Notes: generated by a model from the letters alone, not told the origin. A stretch of DNA of 64,000 nucleotides from Budorcas taxicolor (GCF_023091745.1 NC_068930.1:8392262-8456261); one strand, 5' to 3'. Shown: positions 34,503 to 45,770, counted from the stretch's first letter. Made by a program: numbers and translations.

Positions 34503-35850
34503 TATTAGTTTCAGATGAGCAACATAATGATTCAATATTTGTATATACTGTAAAGTGATCATCCCAATAAGTCTAGTTAGCGTGCATGTCCTCACATAGG
34601 TTTTTGGTGTGTGTGATGAGAACTTTTAAGATTACTCCCTTAGCAATGGGAACAGTGTACAATACAGCATTGTTAACTACAGTCACTGCACTGTACATCA
34701 CATCCCATGAGTGTATAGTCACTGTACTCTACATTCACCTGTTTTGCCCACACGCCACCCCCTGTTACTGGCAAACACCAGACTGTTCTCTGTATCTGTG
34801 AATTTGTTGTTGTTTTCGTATGTGCGTATGCTCAGTCCTTTTCGACTCTTTGCAGCCCTATGGACTGTAGCCTGTCTGGCTCCTCTGTCTATGGCATTTT
34901 CCAGACAAGAATACTAGAGTGGGTTGCCATTTCCTACTCCAGGGGATTCCCAGCTCAGGGATCCAACCCACTTTTCTTGATCTCCTGCACTGGCAAGAGG
35001 ATTCTTTACCACTAGCACCACTGGGAAGCTTTATTTATTTATTTTTTAAGATTCCACATGTCCAAGAGATCATATGGTATTTCTCTTTATCTGACTTATT
35101 TCATTTAGCATACTACCCTCAAGGTCCATTCACGTTGTCACAAGTGACAAGATTTCATCTTTTTTTTTTTTAAGGACTGAACAGTAATATCTGTATCTAT
35201 AGAAAAGTCACATTTTCTTTATCCATTCATCTTTTTAATAGACACTCAGGTTGCTTCCATGTCTTGGCTATTGTGAATAATGTTGCATTGAACATAGGGG
35301 AGTATATATCTTTTCAAGTTAGTGTTTTTATTTCCATTGGATAAATAGCCAGAAGTGAAACTGCTGTTTCATGTAATAGTTCTAGTTTTAAGTTTTTTGA
35401 GGCCCTCTATACTGGTTTCTATAGAGACTGCACTCACTTATATTCCTACCAGCAATACACAGGGTTCCATTTTCTCCACATCCTCACCAATACTTGTTAT
35501 TTCTTGTCTTTTTGATAAACAGCCAATCTAATGAGGTAATACCTCATTGTGGTTTTGACTTGCATTTCCCTGATGACTACTGATGTTAAGCATCTTTTAG
35601 TATTACCAGCTGGCCATCTGTATGTCTTTGGGAAAATGTCTGTTCAGATTCTCTGCCCATTTTTTAATCAGCTTTTTGTTTTTTGACTTGGGAGGATTCT
35701 TTGCTGTAGAATTTATGTGAATTCATTGTATGTTTTGGATATCAACCTCTCATCAGATATGTGGCTTTCAAATATTTTCTCCCATTTTGTGGGTTATCTT
35801 TGCATTTTACTACTTGATTTCTTTGCTGTGTGGTTTATAGAAACTAAGTG
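34503..35850 (-). repeat. L1 LINE, ORF2 end and 3' UTR
   Basis: In reverse complement this follows mammalian L1. Position 34,503-34,815 is the 3' UTR (AAGTGATCATCCCAATAAG; CACCTGTTTTGCCCACACG), and 35,035-35,850 is the ORF2 end (GGTTGCTTCCATGTCTTGG; ATTGTGGTTTTGACTTGC; CTCTCATCAGATATGTGGC). A Bov-tA at 34,826-35,031 splits it. Confidence 0.85.
34826..35031 (-). mobile_element. Bov-tA SINE within L1
   Basis: Reverse complement Bov-tA: GCTCAGTCCTTTTCGACTCT through GAATACTAGAGTGGGTTGCC to CACCACTGGGAAGC. It interrupts the L1 3' UTR. Confidence 0.88.
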
Positions 35851-36034
35851 TGTATTGATGGATGAATGGATAAAGAAAATAACAAAAACACCAAGCTCTT
35901 GGATGCAGAAAACAGGTTGGTGTTTGTTAGAGATTGGAGGGTTGGGTGGAGGTGGAGGGCAAATGAGTGAAGGGGATCTGAAGTTACAAATGGTCAGTTA
36001 TAAAATAAAGAAGACGTGGAGCTGTGATGTACAG
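35851..36034 (+). repeat. L1 LINE 3' part, left of Charlie insertion
   Basis: Plus-strand L1 3' sequence (GATGGATGAATGGATAAAGA, then GATTGGAGGGTTGGGTGGAG). It meets the minus-strand L1 at about 35,850, giving two L1 3' parts pointing apart. The other half resumes after the Charlie element at 38,987. Confidence 0.75.
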
Positions 36035-36678
36035 CAGAGGTCCCCCACGCCTGGGCCAGGAGCCGTTACTGTCATCAGTCTGGTCTGTTAGGAACCAGGC
36101 TGCACTGCAGGAGATGAGCAGGGAAGCTTCTCTGTCTTCCATCTGTATTTGCAGCCACTCCTCATTTCTCACCTTGCCACTCATCTTCACCTCCTGTTAG
36201 ATCACCTGCGGCTTTAGAGTCTCAGAGAGCAAACCCTACTGTGAATTGCGCATGAAAGGATCTCAGTTGCACACTGCTTATGAGAGTCTTAAGCCTGACA
36301 ATCTGAGGTGGAGCTGAGGTGGTGATGCCTCCAACTGGGGAGGGGCGGCAAATACAGATTATCATTAGCAGAAAGGTTTGACTGCACAGAGCCATAATAG
36401 ATGAGCTGCTTGCAGACTCATCAAAACCCAGCAGTGAGTGGCAAGTGACAATTAAGCTACATCTGGTGGTAGGCTTTCTAGTGATAAGTGAGCTGATGTA
36501 CTTCAACTGTACAGCTATATCTGGTGGCAGGATTTAAGTCAGAATCTGATACTTATTTTAGTCTGTGCATGGCCTGCCCATTGTTTTATTTACCACTTCT
36601 GTCTGTGCCCTGTTTCCTACTCTACACACGTGTCTTAAGTCACAGTTTTGGTAAGCCCACAAGCTAACCCTAGCCAAC

Positions 36679-38530
36679 ATGAGTGAAAAACAAACGTCAC
36701 TGGAGAGTTTCTTTGAAAAGAGGGCAACATTCAGTGATGAGACAGCAGGAAACTCTTAAGACTGTCAGCAAAAAGAAAGCTGCATATAAAAGAAATACTG
36801 AGTTCCACTTAAGTTATGGGTTCATTGCATCAGGTGCTTCATATTCTTCAGGCTCACTTTGTATCATATGTGGAGACACTGGCTATCCAACAAAGCCATG
36901 AAACTTTTGAAAATGCTTTGCCACTTGGAGACCAAGCACTCTGCATTAAAAGACAAGTCTTTGGAGTTTTCCAAAAGAAAAAAGACATGAATACGAAAAA
37001 CAGAAGCTGTTATTGAAGGCCACCACTTCATCCAATGTGTCTGCAGTGAGAGCATCATTCTTAGTGGCTGACAGCATCTATAAAGCTAAGTAAGAAGCTC
37101 TTTCCTGTTGGTGAAGAGCTGATCCTGCCCGCCGCTTAAGGACATTGTCCTGAACTTTTAGGAGAGGCTTCAGTTCAAAAGGTGACACGTGTTCCTCTTT
37201 TGACCAACACCGTTAACTAGATGAACTGATGAAACAGCAGAGGATCCTGAGGCACAGTTATTAGGATTAATGAGTCGCTGTGGCATGTAATCCATGTTGA
37301 CAAGTCTACCAGTGTGGACAACAAGGCAACAAAGCTTGTCTTCGTGCAATATTTTCAGGAGGGTGTGCATAACAATATTATGTGCATTTTTGTTGCCAGC
37401 CAACACCACAGCTGCAGAACTATTCCAGTCATTGAATGACTACTTATCGGGGAAACTGAATTGGTCATTTTGTGTTAGTATGTGCCCGGATGGAGCAGCT
37501 GCCGTGACTGGACGACTGTTTAGCTTCACTAATCAGGTCAAAGAGGTCGCCTCTGACTGTGAGCCTTCACACGGTATCATCCATAGAGAAACGCTGGCTA
37601 GCTGAAAAATGCCACCTGAGCTTAACAATGTTTTATAGGATGTGATGAAAATTGTTAACCACATTAAAGTACATGCCCTTAACTCATGTCTGTTCACATA
37701 GCTGTGTGAGGAGATGGATGCAGAGCTTACATGTCTTCTCTTATACACAGATAGTTTTCTAAAGGTAGATCACTGGCCAGAGTTTTTGAGTTATGAGAGC
37801 TGCTCCAGAGATTTCTTTTAGAAAAACAGTCACCACTGGCAACACATTTCAGTGACACAGAATGGGTTGCAAACCTTGCTTACTTGTGTGACATATTCAA
37901 CTTGCTCAGTGAACTCAATCTATCACTATAGGGAAAAGGACCAGTGTGTTCAAGCTGGCAGAAAAAGTGACTGTATTCAAAGCCAAACTGGAAGTACGGG
38001 TTGATTAGTGAACACTGGGGTTTTTGACATATTTCGAACATTAGCAGAGATTTTGAAAGAGACTGAGTCAGGGTCTTTGTCCCAGCTGGTGCATGATCAC
38101 CTGTGTCAACTTTCAAAAGAGTCAGCATTACTTCCCAACCACAAAAGACCTCTCAACGGGGAAGGAACAGATCCGTGACCCATTTGTGAATAAGCCAGGT
38201 GAATCTACTTTGTGCAAGTAGAGGATCAACTGCTTGAGATCACAAATTACAGTGGCCTTAAAAGTATGTTTGAGACAACTGCAGATCTCCATATGTTCTG
38301 GATTAAACTCAAGGCAGAATATCCTGAGATTGCCACAAAAGCACTAAAACGCCTGCTTCCATTTCCAGCATCCTCTCTTTGTGAAGCGGGGTGTTTTGCA
38401 ATGACAGCAGCCACGACGAGATTATGGAGTAGACAGACATAAGCAGCACACTTCGGGCATCACTGTCTCCCATCACCCCCAGATGGGACTCTAGTTGCAA
38501 GAAACCAAGCTCAGGGCTACCACTGATTCT
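36679..38530 (+). pseudogene. hAT (Charlie) transposase remnant
   Basis: The transposase start is readable as MSEKQTSLESFFEKRATFSD (ATG at 36,679), after which frames shift repeatedly. Middle pieces include WVANLAYLCDIFNLLSELNL (about 37,865-37,925). The C-terminal piece at 38,212-38,442 carries EYPEIATKALKRLLPFPASS followed by LCEAGCFAMTA, the hAT dimerisation region in which LCE.GFS is expected. Proteins of this lineage were domesticated in other genes (for example the ZBED and GTF2IRD2 types), but this copy has many stops and cannot be functional. Confidence 0.85.
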
Positions 38531-38637
38531 GCCTTATGGTGGGTTGTGTAATTATTTCATTATATATCATGTAATAATAAAAGAAAGTGCACAGTAAATG
38601 AGCTTGAATTCTTCCAAAACCATTCCCCCACTGCCCC

Positions 38638-38911
38638 TGCTGCTGCTGCTAAGTCACGTCAGTCGTGTCCGACTCTGTGCGACCCCATAGACGGTAGCCC
38701 AGCAGGCTTCCCCGTCCCTGGGATTCTCCAGGCAAGAACACTGGAGTGGGTTGCCATTTCCTTCTCCAGTGCATGAAAGTGAAAAGTGAAAGTGAAGTCG
38801 CTCAGTCATGTCCGACCCTCAGCGATCCCATGGACTGCAGCCTACCAGGCTCCTCCGCCCATGGGATTTCCCAGGCAACAGTACTGGAGTGGGGTGCCAT
38901 TGCCTTCTCCA
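38638..38911 (-). mobile_element. BOV-A2 SINE inside the Charlie element
   Basis: Reverse-complement dimer of the A unit, first unit from 38,650 (TAAGTCACGTCAGTCGTGTC) and second from 38,798 (AAGTCGCTCAGTCATGTCCG), joined by GAAAGTGAAAAGTGAAAGTG. It starts with CTG units (the reverse complement of a CAG tail). Flanks CCACTGCCCC (38,628-38,637) and CCACAGCCCC (38,912-38,921) form a target duplication with one change. Confidence 0.92.
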
Positions 38912-38986
38912 CCACAGCCCCTAATCTGTGGAAAAATTGTCTTCCATGAAACCAGTCCCTGGTGCCAAAACAGTTGGGGACTGCTG

Positions 38987-39215
38987 ATGTACACCTTGGT
39001 TAATAGTCAGTACTGTTGCCTTTGAAAGTTGCTAAGAGAGCATATCTTAAAAGTTCTCACCACACACAAAACTTTTTTGAAATTTTGGTGATGGATGTTA
39101 ACTGGATATATCATGGTGGTCATTTTGCAATATATAGATGAGTGTCATGTTGTACACCTGAAACTAATATAATGTATTAATATATCAATTATACCTTGAT
39201 TATCTGGTAAACAGT
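38987..39215 (+). repeat. L1 LINE 3' UTR, right of Charlie insertion
   Basis: It continues the L1 broken at 36,034: GGTTAATAGTCAGTACTGTT, GAAAGTTGCTAAGAGAGC, GTTGTACACCTGAAACTAAT, as in the 3' UTR of an older L1. Confidence 0.85.
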
Positions 39216-40935
39216 GACTTCTGTTTGTGCCTTTCTTAACTTGCCGCCCCCTTAAAAATGGGGAAGGAGCATTGTTTTTTCTCCCATCATGTTCATTCTC
39301 TTTTAGCCATTTTACACCATAAATAGAAGTGCAAAGGATGTAACAGAAAGGAGTCGCGGGACAGGGCCTGGAGTCCGTCCCGCCCTGTGTTGTCTTGTTT
39401 CCAGCTGGGGCGCAGGAAACACTGACAGATGTGCACTGGGGACTACTGTGGAGACAGTCACACTTCACTTAACCCCGCCAGTGTCGTCATGTCCTTGAAC
39501 ATGGAAGGAGAATGAGGCTTAGTTGGTAGCTCTGGTAACCCTGATGTGGTAGAGACGTGACTGTAGACCTCAGATTCCAGGCTCTTACAGTATAGCACTT
39601 TGGGAGAAAAATACTGTTAAGTATTGCCTTAATCATATATTTTAAGTCTTTATAAGTTAATTATCAGGCTTTTTCTTTATGCTAAAAAAAAAAAAGAAAA
39701 AAATCACCTGACTTGTATCAATTCTCCCAACAAGAATTTAATAGGAGGTCAGTTTACAAACATGAGACAGGGTCTGAGTGTTCTTAGTGTTTTAGCAGTA
39801 ACCTGGAAACTTATTAGAAATAAAAATTGGGGGCCCCCATCCCAGAACTACTATATCTGAAACTCCCAGGCATGCATCTTCTCTTATGTGCCTTGCAAGT
39901 GATTCTGAGGCAGCTAAAACTTGTTTAAGGAAATGAACAAAGGATGGCGTTCCCTGGGGCCTGGTAACTGTCAGTAGTGCTCTTGGCCTGGAGGTAGGTG
40001 GAAGGAACAGTTCCTGAACCTGGAAAGAACAGCCTGTCCCCACCCAGCCACACCACAGGTCTCCTGCAGCATGTATGGGCGCGGAGAAAGGGGAAGGGTA
40101 GAACCAGTAGTGCGAAGGGAAGGTGCCTAGCCCAGGACACGGTGTGGGAACATACCCTCCCCTCTCCTTCTGCCTCTGGGGTAGGGAGGTGCTCTTGAAA
40201 TTGGAGTTGACCAGCGGTGGTGGCCCTGGCGGTGGACATGGGTGATGGGAACCTCTGTCCTTTCGTTTTCTGGGCCTTCTCAGTCCTTCACCACCTTTTC
40301 AGCCTTTCCAAACCTTGGCACTGCCACCCAGAGTCTCCTCCCCCTCCCAACTTTCTGTAGAGTCTAACCAGACCCAGACCCATTTTACTTTTTAGGACAA
40401 AGTAAATGCTGTATTAGTTGGGGGGGAGGGACTGGAATCTCAGAAGCAGCCTTTGTTTAGAGTGCCTCAGCTTCTACCTTAAGAATCACAGTATCCTTGT
40501 AAATGGAGAGAGAGAGAAAGTAGCTCTCAGCCTTCAGTCGGATTTTAACCTACTGTTGTGTTAGGCATATTGTTCCTCCATATTGAGAAATTCCAGTCAC
40601 TTAGGAAACTATTAGCTTCTCATAGAAAAGTTTTTTTTCCTTTATATATTGATCATGAAAGTAGTTATTTTCCTGTATTCCAAATTTAATGCAGAGATTA
40701 TATATAAAAACTTTCTAAAAGAAGAGGTCATCTTTTTTTATTACAAGACAAGGTGTAAATTACTAACAGCTTCTTTTTTGATAATTTTAAAATTAAGTTG
40801 TGGGAGAATGTTGTATAGTAAATAGACTGCGCTTAAAGGTGCTATTTCTTAGGAATTTTTTAAGAAAATATTTTTAAATAACCATCCTCAGTTTTCAGTC
40901 CAGAAATATTTAAGAGCAGAGTACTAATGTGTTTA
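39216..40935. other. LINS1 intron 1, mostly unassigned
   Basis: A short hAT-type fragment of the MER5/MER20 kind is readable at about 39,800-39,920 (ACTTATTAGAAATAAAAATT, then GGGGGCCCCCATCCCAGAAC). The rest holds no gene or repeat that I can name; 39,940-40,330 is somewhat GC-rich. Confidence 0.5.
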
Positions 40936-42596
40936 CATGCATGCGTGCTAAGTTGCTTCAGTTCTGTCTGACTCTTCGCGATCAAACCCGTGTCTCCTAC
41001 ATCTCTTGCACTGTTGTTGTTCAGTCTGTCAGTCGTGTCCGACTCTTTGGGAACCCATGGACTGCAGCATGCCGGGCTTCCCTGTCTACCATCAGCTCCC
41101 AGAGCTTGCTCAGACTAACATCCCTCGAGCTGGTGATGCCATCCAACCATCTGGTCCTCTGTTGTCCCCGTCTCCTCCCGCCTTCAATCTTTCTTAGCAT
41201 CAGCATCAGGGTCTTTTCTAATGAGTCAGTTCTTCGCATCAGTTGGCCACAGTATTGGAGCTTCAGCTTCAGCATCAGTCTTTACAATGAATATTCAGGA
41301 TTGATTCCCTTTAGGATTGACTGCTTTGATCTCCTTTAAGTCCAAGGGACTCTCAAGAATGTTCTCCAACACCACAGTTCAAAAGCACCAATTCTTCAAA
41401 GCTCAGCCTTCTTTATGGTCCAACTCTTATATCCATTTATGACTACTGGAAAAACCACAGCTTTGACTGTATAGACCTTTGTTAGCAAAATAATGTCTCT
41501 GCTTTTTAATACTCTGTCCAAGTTTGTCATAGCTTTTCTTCCAAGGAGCAAGCATCTTTTAATTTCGTGGCTTCAGTCGCCATCTGGAGTGATTTTGGAG
41601 CCCAAGAAAATAAAACCTCACCATTTCCCTTGTTTCCCCATCTATTTACCATGAAGTGATGGAAGCAGATGCCATGATCTTAGTTTTTTGAATGTTGAGT
41701 TTTAAGCCAGCTTTTTCACTCTTTCACTTTCATCAAGAGACTCTTTAGTTCTTTGCTTTCTGCTGTAAGGGTGGTGTCATCTGCATATGTGAGGTTATTG
41801 ATATTTCTCCCAGCAATCTGATTGCAGCTTGTGCTTCATCCAGCCCAGCATTTCTCATGATGTACTCTGCATATAAGTTAAATAAGCAGGGTGACAATAT
41901 ACAGCCTTGATGTACTCTTTTCCCAACTTTGAACCAATCTATTGTTCCATGTTCAGTTCTAACTATTGCTTCTTGACCTGCATACAGATATCTCAGAAGG
42001 CAGATAAGGTGGTCTGGTATTCCCATCTCTTTAAGAATTTCGCACAGTTTGTTGTGATCCACACAAAGGCTTTAGCATAATCAATGAAGCAGGTGTTTTT
42101 CTGGAATTCTCTTGCTTTTTCTATGATCCAACAGATGTTGGCAATTTAATCTCTGGTTCCTCTCCCTTTTCTAAAACCAGCTTGAACATCTGGAAGTTCT
42201 CCGTTCACATACTGTTGAAGCCTAGGTTGGAGAATTTGAGCATTACTTTACTAGCATGTGAAATGAGTGCAATTGTGCAGTAGTTTGGACATTCTTTGTC
42301 ATTACCTTTCTCTGGGATTGGAATGAAAACTGACCTTTCCCAGTCCTGTGGCCACTGCTGAGTTTTCCAAATTTGCTGGCATATTGAGTGCAGCACTTTC
42401 ACAGCATCATCTTTCAGGATTTGAAATAGCTCAGCTGGAATTCCATCACCTCCACGGTTTTTGTTCATAGTTTTGCTTCCTAAGGCCCACTTAACTTCGG
42501 ACTGCAGCATGTCGGCTCTAGGTGAGTGATCAGACCATTGGGTTATCTCTTGCATTGCCAGGCAGGTTCTTCACCACTAGTGCCACCTGAAAAGCC
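40936..42596 (-). mobile_element. Bov-tA SINE split by a BovB
   Basis: The left piece (40,936-41,010) carries the start of the A segment in reverse complement, internally deleted. The right piece (42,545-42,596) carries the tRNA-derived end CCACTAGTGCCACCTG. The split point is marked by an exact ten-base duplication of the BovB target, ATCTCTTGCA, at 41,001-41,010 and 42,545-42,554. Confidence 0.88.
41011..42544 (-). mobile_element. BovB LINE, 5'-truncated, in a Bov-tA
   Basis: Reverse complement BovB from the 3' terminus (CAGTCGTGTCCGACTC near 41,030) through the C-terminal and RT region (readings include ILSPCLFNLYAEYIMRNAGL and SVFIPIPEKGNDK on the minus strand) to the 5' end near 42,544. 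The exact ten-base target duplication on both sides (ATCTCTTGCA) fixes both ends. The frame is broken. Confidence 0.93.
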
Positions 42597-42599
42597 CAA

Positions 42600-44054
42600 A
42601 GTGTTAGTTGCTCAGTCTTGTCTGACTCTTTGGAACCCATGGGCTAAAACATACCAGTCTTCTCTGTCCATGGAATTCTCCAGACAAGAATACTGGAGTG
42701 GGCAGCTATTCCCTTCTCCCAGGAATCTTCCCAGGGATCAGAACCAGGTCTCCTGCATTGCAGGCAGATTCTTTACTATCTGAGCCGCTAGTAAAGTAAT
42801 GCTCAAAATTCTCCAAGCCAAACTTCAGCAGTACGTGAACCATGAACTCCCTGATGTTCAAGCTGGTTTTAGAAAAGGCAGAGGAACCAGAAATCAAATT
42901 GCCAACATCCACTGGATCATGGAAAAAGCAAGAGAGTTCCAGAAAAATATCTATTTCTGCTTTATTGACTATGCCAAAGCCTTTGACTGTGTGGATCACA
43001 ATAAACTGTGGAAAATTCTGAAAGAGATGGGAATACCAGACCACCTGACCTACCTCTTGAGAAATGTGTATGCAGGTCAGGAAGCAACAATTAGAACTGG
43101 ACATGGAACAACAGACTGGTTCCAAATAGGAAAAGGAGTACGTCAAGGCTGGATATTGTCACCCTGCTTATTTAACATGTGCAGAGTACATCATGAGAAA
43201 CGCTGGACTGGAAGAAACACAAGCTGGAATCAAGATTGCCAGGAGAAATATCAATCACCTCAGATATGCAGACGACACCACCCTTATGGCAGAAAGTGAA
43301 GAGGAGCTAAAAAGCCTCTTGATGAAAGTGAAAAGGAGAGTGAGAAAGTTGGCTTAAAGCTCAACATTCAGAAAACGAAGATCATGGCATCCAGTCCCAT
43401 CACTTCATGGGAAATAGATGGGGAAACAGTAGAAACAGTGTCAGACTTATTTTTTTGGGCTCCAGAATCACTGCAGATGGTGACTGCAGCCATGAAATTA
43501 AAAGATGCTTACTCCTTGGAAGAAAAGTTATGACCAACCTAGACAGCATATTCAAAACCAGGGACATTACTTTGCCAACTAAGGTCCGTCTAGTCAAGGC
43601 TATGGTTTTTCCTGTGGTCATGTATGGATGTGAGAGTTGGACTGTGAAGAAGGCTGAGCGCCGAAGAATTGATGCTTTTGAACTGTGGTGTTGGAGAAGA
43701 CTCTTGAGAGTCCCTTGGACTGCAAGGAGATCCAGCCAGTCCATTCTGAAGGAGATCAGCCCTGGGATTTTTTTTAGAAGGAATGATGCTAAAGCTGAAG
43801 CTCCGGTACTTTGGCCACCTCATGCGAAGAGTTGACTCATTGGAAAAGACTCTGATGCTGGGAGGGATTGGGGGCAGGAGGAGAAGGGGACGACCAAGGA
43901 TGAGATGGCTGGATGGCATCACTGACTTGATGGACGTGAGTCTGAGTGAACTCCGGGAGATGGTGGTGGACAGGGAGGCCTTGGTGTGCTGCGATTCATG
44001 GGGTCGCAAAGAGTCGGACACGACTGAGCGACTGAACTGAACTGAGGGAAGCCC
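42600..44054 (-). mobile_element. Second Bov-tA SINE, interrupted near its end by a BovB
   Basis: Reverse-complement Bov-tA from 42,600 (AGTGTTAGTTGCTCAGTC) to the tRNA part ending CTGAGCCGCTAG at 42,790. The remaining bases GGAAGCCC stand at 44,047-44,054, beyond a plus-strand BovB. It lies immediately next to the previous Bov-tA in the same orientation. Confidence 0.85.
42791..44046 (+). mobile_element. BovB LINE, 5'-truncated, plus strand
   Basis: It starts TAAAGTAATGCTC within the reverse-transcriptase domain and runs to the 3' terminus (GACTGAGCGACTGAACTGAA). An open frame of 166 codons (42,799-43,299) holds FIDYAKAFDCVDHNKLWKIL and GVRQGWILSPCLFN; a base loss near 43,180 then shifts the frame. 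The left junction shares GCTAG with the Bov-tA target, and no clear target duplication is visible. It lies in LINS1 intron 1 in the sense orientation. Confidence 0.93.
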
Positions 44055-44239
44055 TAATATGTTTATATTTTAGTATTGATATTAATTCCTTGATATTAAT
44101 GAAGTCCTATGCATATGTTGCTAAGGATCAGAAGGCTGATGTCTATAGCCAAGTTATTTTTTTTTTAATTTAGCTTTAATCTGAGCTCATTGTAAATTCA
44201 CTTGAAGTTGTAAGAAATAATAAAGAGAGATCTTGTGTA

Positions 44240-45770
44240 CCCTCCAATGGTAGTGTCTTGCAAAACTGGTACTGTACCACAACCAGGATTGATATTGATA
44301 CAACCAGTGTACTGCTCCTACTTGGACTCTCCTTTTACCTGTATTCATTTCTCTGTGTGTATATTTAGTTCAGTGCAGTTTTGTTACATATATAGATTAG
44401 CATGTTCCCTGTCAACTGTGTTGTCATAGGGCCTTTATAACCCTGCTCACCAAGTGGAAACGACCCTCCCTGACCTCTGGCAGCCACTGATCTCTCCAGT
44501 GCTCTAGTTCTGGGTGTTTCAAGGTTCAACCATATAGTATGCAGCCTTTTGACACGGGCTTTTTCCTCTCAGCGTGATCCCCTTAAGCGTCATCCAAATC
44601 ACTGCATGTGTCTGTAGTTCGTTCCTTCTTATTACTGAGCAGTATGGATATACCATAGTTATTTATTCATCCATATATAGTTAACTATTCATCATTCATA
44701 GTTAACTGTTCATCCATTGAAGGGCATCTGGATTGTCTCTGGTTTTATGCTGTGAATAAACCTACTGTGAACTTTCACATACAGGTGTTTGTGTGAATAT
44801 AGGTCTTTATTTTCCTGGAATAAGTGCCCAAGTGTGTAAATTACTGGATCATATGGTAGTTGCATACTTAGTTCTTGTTTTGTTTGAAAGACTGTGTATT
44901 TTTTAGAACAGTTTTAGGTTCACAGCAAGATTGGAAGAAAGGTACAGGGGTTTCCCATATATCTTCTGCCTGCACACATATACAGTCTCCCTCATTATCA
45001 GCATCCCTCATTATCATATATATATCTATCATATATCATTATCATGTATCATCATCATTATAGTCTCCCTCATTATCAGCGTCCCCAGATGGGATACCAG
45101 AGTGGTACCTGGGTTACAGTTGATAAACCTACATTGACGCATCATAATCACCCAAATCCATAGTTCGCATTAGGGTTTCTTTTCAGCGTTGTGCCTCCTG
45201 TGGGTTTAGACAAGTGCGTAGTCACATGTATCCGTCATTGTAGTATCAGTCAGAGTAGTTTCACTGCTCTTAAAGCCCTGTGCTCCACGTATTCATTCCT
45301 TCCTTCATCCCTTGACTTCTGGCAACTGATCTTTTCACTGTCTCCATAGTCTTGCCTTTTCCAGGGTGTCATGTGATTGGAGCTTCCCTTGTGGCTCAGC
45401 TGGTAAAGAATCTGCTTTCAATGCAGGAGACCTGGGTTGGATCCCTCAGTTGGGAAGATCCCCTGGAGGAGGGCATGGCAACCCACTCCAGTGTTCTTGT
45501 CTGGAGAATTCCAGGGACGGAGGAGCCTGCTAGGCTGCTGTCTATGGGGTCACATAGAGTTGGACACGACTGAAGTGACTTAGCAGGGTCTTTGACAGAG
45601 CAAAAGTTTTTAATTTTGTTGAGGTCCAATTTATCACTTTTTACTTTGGGAGCCAAGTCAAAGAGCTCTTTGCCTAGCTTTGGATCCCAAAGGTTTTCTT
45701 TTTTTTCTAAAAGGTTATTTTTAAGTATTAAGCCCATGATCCATCTTGAGTTAATTGTTATGAATGGTTG
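44240..45770 (-). repeat. Old L1 LINE pieces
   Basis: Reverse-complement L1 of an old type: 44,440-44,870 (GGCATCTGGATTGTCTCTGG; ACTGGATCATATGGTAG), 44,880-45,360 (ACAGTTTTAGGTTCACAGC) and 45,590-45,770 (GAGCAAAAGTTTTTAATTTT; CCATGATCCATCTTGAGTT). A Bov-tA at 45,383-45,588 breaks it. Confidence 0.75.
45383..45588 (+). mobile_element. Bov-tA SINE within L1
   Basis: tRNA-derived head GCTTCCCTTGTGGCTCAGCT (45,383) with B box GGTTGGATCCC, then the A segment GGCAACCCACTCCAGTGTTC to GACTGAAGTGACTTAGCAG. Confidence 0.92.

Larger units (their letters stand above)
36035..38986 (+). mobile_element. Charlie3/MER1-type hAT transposon, near complete
   Basis: The termini are CAGAGGTCCCC at 36,035 and GGGGACTGCTG at 38,986, an inverted pair of the hAT-Charlie type. 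The 8-bp target duplication is nearly intact: ATGTACAG (36,027-36,034) and ATGTACAC (38,987-38,994), lying inside an L1. The 5' sequence (GGTCTGTTAGGAACCAGGC, GTGAATTGCGCATG) and 3' sequence (GAAAAATTGTCTTCCATGAA) are those of the MER1/Charlie3 group as I know them. Without the later BOV-A2 insertion and its duplicated bases the element would be about 2.67 kb, close to an autonomous member. Confidence 0.9.

Noticed and set aside
36035..38986. Charlie transposase as a domesticated host gene
   Set aside because: The frame breaks many times between the readable start and the C-terminal piece. There is no splice structure and no long open frame.
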